The translations under genes were made by a program, and so were the position numbers. From NCBI GenBank assembly GCA_020432595.1, contig JAGQGA010000255.1:1-7546 (forward strand): a stretch of 7,546 bases of DNA, written 5' to 3'. Source of the stretch: Anaerolineales bacterium. GTDB lineage: Bacteria; Chloroflexota; Anaerolineae; Promineifilales; Promineifilaceae. The notes under the pieces were generated by a model. The model did not search any database. It had not been told where the DNA came from and worked only from the letters and a program-made list of their open reading frames with translations. Shown one piece after another: positions 5,666-7,546 of this stretch. Within the stretch, counting starts at the first letter, position 1. Each line of letters opens with the position of its first letter.

Positions 5666-6565
5666 TTACAAAAATGGATAACGGCGCAGTTGACGCAAGC
5701 ACCAATCATACACCTCTGGCTGCCAATCTTTGCCGTTGGCAAAGTAAAGGCTGTAATAGGTGGTATAAAGAGCTATTTGTTCCAGTGCTTCGCTACCATA
5801 CTCGGCCGCAATAAGCTGCCGCAAAAACTGTTGGTCAGCATCGGTAACGAAATCATAGACGGTGAGAAAGTCGAGTGCCCCGGCCAAATCCATGATCGGG
5901 TCGCCGTTAAGGGTGAGGGGGCTGAAGTCAAAAACGGCCGTTATTTTCCCCCGTTCATCACACATCACATTGGCAAAACAGTAGTCGCCGTGAACGAGGC
6001 GTTTGGGAACGGCCGTTAGCGTTTCTAAACGGCGCAACAAGTCGGCCACAAGCTGGTCAATATTAGGCATGTCCTCGCGCAAAAAGGGGAGCGATTCGCG
6101 CAGGTTGGTTTCCGTGCGCTGCTGCAAAAATTGGAGCCAGGAAACGGCCGTTATGCTTTGCCGCCAGCCCAACAGTTCGCCAAACGGCCGTTCGGGCAGC
6201 ATCACCCGATGTAAATGGGGCAGCACTTCCAGAAAAGAGCGCAGGGCATGTTGCCGCTGTGTTGCATCCAGCGTGGGGAACACCAAACTCATATCCTGCC
6301 CCGGCAGCCGTTTCTCCACGATGTAGCTGCAATCATCCAGGTGCGCCATTTGTTCAATATCAGGCAGGGCAAAAGGAAAAGCATGGCGGTGCAGCTCAGT
6401 ATAGAAATCAGCACTGTCTTGCAGATACGCCATATTGGTATGGTCAAAAATGCGCACCACCTGACCTCGGCCAATGTCATACACACGAGAGGTTGCCCCG
6501 CTGCCCAGAAAAGTTGAGCTGTCTGCCCCAAGGGTTTGTAGAATTTTTTGGTGTGTTGAATGCAT
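5666..6565 (-). CDS. Aminoglycoside phosphotransferase (APH)-family small-molecule kinase
   Basis: The gene encodes 299 residues from ATG 6565; a GTG at 6598 is an alternative, but neither has a strong ribosome site. It shows the kinase-like APH fold: a glycine-rich loop LGSGATSRVY (GSGATS 21-26), the Brenner motif HGDYCFANVM (His192, catalytic Asp194, Asn199) and a metal-binding FDFS (Asp213) followed by GDPIMDLA. At the usual ATP-lysine strand the residue is Arg38 (VVRIF), a known variation in APH relatives. The family phosphorylates antibiotics, choline, homoserine, sugars and other small molecules, so no drug-resistance role should be assumed. Four AACGGCCGTT copies lie between 5933 and 6192, three of them encoding Thr-Ala-Val. 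The VTC gene follows 15 bases after its TAA, so the two probably form an operon. Confidence 0.9.
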   Translation of the reverse strand: MHSTHQKILQTLGADSSTFLGSGATSRVYDIGRGQVVRIFDHTNMAYLQDSADFYTELHRHAFPFALPDIEQMAHLDDCSYIVEKRLPGQDMSLVFPTLDATQRQHALRSFLEVLPHLHRVMLPERPFGELLGWRQSITAVSWLQFLQQRTETNLRESLPFLREDMPNIDQLVADLLRRLETLTAVPKRLVHGDYCFANVMCDERGKITAVFDFSPLTLNGDPIMDLAGALDFLTVYDFVTDADQQFLRQLIAAEYGSEALEQIALYTTYYSLYFANGKDWQPEVYDWCLRQLRRYPFL

Positions 6566-6666
6566 GTCTATCCCAAGCGTTGCCCGCTCTAATCCCACAA
6601 AGTTTCGCGGCTAAATTTCACCGACTCTTTATCTAGGCGGCTGGCAAGCTATGCTAAGATGAGAAA

Positions 6667-6858
6667 ATGATGAACAGGAAAGCGCAGCCCCTCGAAATTC
6701 ATGTCCGATTGTTTGAAGAACGCCCCAAAGCACCCCAGATCAAGACGTGCAGCCGATGTTCCGGTCGGCCGCTGTTTGCCGTTAACGGCGAATGGCTTTG
6801 TTTTTCATGCGCCAATGAAGCACGCAGCGCTCCCAAGTGCCTCTTGTCTCAAACATAA
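6667..6858 (+). CDS. Small zinc-ribbon protein of unknown function
   Basis: This 63-residue protein (or 62, from the second ATG at 6670) has Cys28-x2-Cys31 and Cys45-x2-Cys48, spaced like a four-cysteine zinc ribbon, around a short LFAVNGEWL hairpin. The basic N-terminal segment could contact nucleic acid or a partner protein, but nothing identifies one. A GAG four to seven bases upstream is a weak ribosome site; the second ATG has the better spacing. It is transcribed away from the APH gene, with about 100 bp between the two starts, and is followed 38 bases after its stop by a strong terminator. Single-gene transcript. Function unknown. Confidence 0.75.
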   Translation: MMNRKAQPLEIHVRLFEERPKAPQIKTCSRCSGRPLFAVNGEWLCFSCANEARSAPKCLLSQT

Positions 6859-6896
6859 AGTCTAATCACATTATCGGTAAAAATAGCTGTACAGGT

Positions 6897-6931
6897 AAAG
6901 GTGCCACTCAGGAGAAGTGGCACCTTTTTTT
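6897..6931 (+). terminator. Strong intrinsic terminator of the zinc-ribbon gene
   Basis: A 12-bp perfect stem, AAAGGTGCCACT (6897-6908) with AGTGGCACCTTT (6916-6927), encloses a seven-base loop and runs into seven T residues (6925-6931). It ends the plus-strand transcript of the zinc-ribbon gene and faces the minus-strand terminator at 6951-6977. Confidence 0.92.
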
Positions 6932-6950
6932 GCCCAAATTCTTCAGAAAA

Positions 6951-6977
6951 TAAAAAAGCCACCTCAATGAGGTGGCT
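6951..6977 (-). terminator. Intrinsic terminator of a minus-strand transcript
   Basis: On the minus strand AGCCACCTCA (6977-6968) pairs with TGAGGTGGCT (6966-6957) around a tight turn and is followed by TTTTTT (6957-6952). No minus-strand protein gene lies upstream within 300 bases. The terminator therefore implies a non-coding transcript from the 7000-7120 region, consistent with the promoter at 7129-7156. Confidence 0.85.
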
Positions 6978-7123
6978 CTTGTTGCTCGGCAATCGAGCAA
7001 TGCCAGAGTATGAGAGAGAGGAAAAGACATTGCTCTGGGTCCAATCAGTTCGTTCCAGTCGCGTTTCTCTCGTGCCAGTTTTGGGGGGAGGATTCCCTCA
7101 TACTCTTTACTGATTAAACTTAA
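6951..7123 (-). ncRNA. Candidate structured small RNA, about 170 nt, class unknown
   Basis: Between a good minus-strand promoter and an intrinsic terminator lies a sequence without a credible reading frame but with strong pairing. A 13-bp helix (7106-7094 with 7017-7005, one G-U) closes a long internal region. A 7-bp hairpin (7000-6994 with 6988-6982) sits before the terminator hairpin. AATCAGT near the 5' end (7115-7109) can also pair with ACTGATT (7049-7043), which would make a pseudoknot with the closing helix. GAGCAATG (7035-7028) can pair with CATTGCTC (7002-6995), competing with the 7-bp hairpin. Size, isolation and the long closing helix recall 6S RNA, but I do not recognise its conserved features, nor those of SRP RNA, tmRNA or a riboswitch. 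The rest of the 6859-7305 gap holds only terminators and promoter-like AT-rich sequence. Confidence 0.6.
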
Positions 7124-7128
7124 TGGGG

Positions 7129-7156
7129 ATTATATAGCAATTGCATAAAAAAACAA
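7129..7156 (-). promoter_or_regulatory. Promoter of the candidate small RNA
   Basis: On the minus strand TTGTTT (7156-7151) and a perfect TATAAT (7134-7129) are separated by 16 bp, placing the transcription start near 7122. The direct repeat TTGCATAAAA (plus-strand 7141-7150 and 7164-7173, 23 bp apart) overlaps this promoter and may be a regulator site; that part is speculative. Confidence 0.6.
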
Positions 7157-7206
7157 ATTAAAATTGCATAAAATAACGATTAAAGCCTTCGATAGTAACC
7201 TTCTTA

Positions 7207-7285
7207 AGCATATGCTCCACTTATCTATGATGCTCATTTTTCGCATATGACATTCTATTGCAGCAAGCTACAATAGAAAGCATAT
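7207..7285. repeat. Repeated GCATAT elements and inverted repeat before the rhodanese gene
   Basis: GCATAT occurs at 7208-7213 (within the palindrome AGCATATGCT, 7207-7216), 7243-7248 and 7280-7285, with spacings of 35 and 37 bp. An 8-bp inverted repeat, TTCTATTG (7253-7260) with CAATAGAA (7271-7278), lies between the last two. Position just upstream of the rhodanese start suggests an operator or leader structure. The repeats are plain in the sequence; the role is a guess. Confidence 0.4.
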
Positions 7286-7305
7286 CAAAAAGGAGCGTGA
7301 GTGGT

Positions 7306-7546
7306 ATGGCAAAATTAAAGAAGGGCGTGAAGCAGCTATGGGAAGAAGCAATGGCCGAAGTAACCACCATCTCGCCAGAAGAAGCAATGGCTCTGCATGG
7401 TAAAGAGAATGTGGTGTTTGTGGACATTCGGGATGTGCGCGAGTTGGTGCGGGAGGGTTTGATTCCAGATGCTGTTCACGCGCCACGCGGTATGTTGGAA
7501 TATTGGGTAGATCCGGAAAGCCCTTATTTTAAGCCGGTGTTCAGTG
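7306..7546 (+). CDS. Rhodanese-like domain protein, 3' end outside the window
   Basis: The first 80 residues are visible, from ATG 7306, with AAGGAG eleven bases upstream (rather long spacing). After a charged helix come VVFVDIRDVREL, the strand and Asp/Arg motif that opens a rhodanese domain, then IPDAVHAPRGMLEYW and VDPESPYF. This matches a common bacterial single-domain rhodanese group. The catalytic cysteine loop would lie beyond the window edge, so sulfurtransferase activity cannot be confirmed. It is cytoplasmic, with no signal peptide, and is the first gene of its transcript. The region upstream carries repeated GCATAT elements. Confidence 0.88.
   Translation, partial: MAKLKKGVKQLWEEAMAEVTTISPEEAMALHGKENVVFVDIRDVRELVREGLIPDAVHAPRGMLEYWVDPESPYFKPVFS

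Larger units (their letters stand above)
151..6192. repeat. AACGGCCGTT palindrome, eleven exact dispersed copies
   Basis: Exact copies lie at 151-160, 626-635, 1525-1534, 3012-3021, 3252-3261, 4891-4900, 5584-5593, 5933-5942, 6008-6017, 6143-6152 and 6183-6192. A one-base variant is at 4248-4257. Nine are inside genes and two are intergenic. In genes the preferred frame is Thr-Ala-Val (seven copies); the others read Asn-Gly-Arg and Arg-Pro. None occurs to the right of 6192. Flanks extend the palindrome to GAAACGGCCGTTTC in two lipoprotein linkers. The window is far too short for chance to give even one expected copy. Confidence 0.9.

Noticed and set aside
6628..6655. Promoter TTTATC - 16 bp - TATGCT for the zinc-ribbon gene
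   Set aside because: The -35 box has only three matches to consensus and the -10 four; some promoter must exist in this gap, but this one is not convincing.
7041..7090. Resemblance of the minus-strand sequence ACTGGCACGAGAG to the guanidine-I (ykkC) riboswitch core
   Set aside because: Only one short block matches. The other conserved blocks are absent, and the transcript ends in its own terminator with no gene downstream.

Overview
This looks like a stretch of bacterial chromosome, probably from a Chloroflexota-type (Anaerolineae-like) genome. The lineage is an inference from gene content and style (lipoproteins with acidic, Pro/Thr-rich linkers, a flavodoxin-pentapeptide fusion, VTC and APH family genes) and was not tested. 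Most genes lie on the minus strand. Only a small zinc-ribbon gene and a rhodanese gene at the right edge are on the plus strand.

Layout. At the left edge (1-43, minus) there may be the first codons of a gene with a good sigma70-type promoter at 109-136. At 218-712 (minus) is the most remarkable gene: a lipoprotein-anchored thioredoxin-like protein in which both cysteines of the WCxxC motif are replaced by in-frame TGA codons. A perfect 8-bp stem-loop follows the TGAs at the right distance for a bacterial SECIS element. The simplest reading is a UxxU selenoprotein. Upstream of it (766-1641, minus) is a lipoprotein with two FKBP prolyl isomerase domains. A terminator-like hairpin (721-753) separates the two genes and ends just before the selenoprotein start codon. 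Next come a flavodoxin fused to a pentapeptide-repeat domain (1821-2849), a Nudix hydrolase (2934-3404), a single-domain VOC protein (3503-3907), a two-domain VOC protein (4003-4800), a VTC-domain protein (4955-5650) and an APH-family kinase (5666-6565), all on the minus strand.

The right end differs. A 63-residue CxxC/CxxC protein (6667-6858, plus) ends in a strong terminator. Facing it is a gene-free stretch that appears to encode a structured minus-strand RNA of about 170 nt, with its own promoter, a 13-bp long-range closing helix and an intrinsic terminator. A rhodanese-like gene (from 7306, plus) runs off the edge.

Across the window the 10-bp palindrome AACGGCCGTT occurs exactly eleven times, inside genes and between them, where chance predicts far fewer than one. 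This resembles the HIP1 palindrome of cyanobacteria in behaviour.

The two neighbouring lipoproteins (selenocysteine thioredoxin and double FKBP) suggest a small extracytoplasmic folding and redox module. The VTC and APH genes are tightly spaced and probably co-transcribed. The other genes look like independent housekeeping or detoxification functions.
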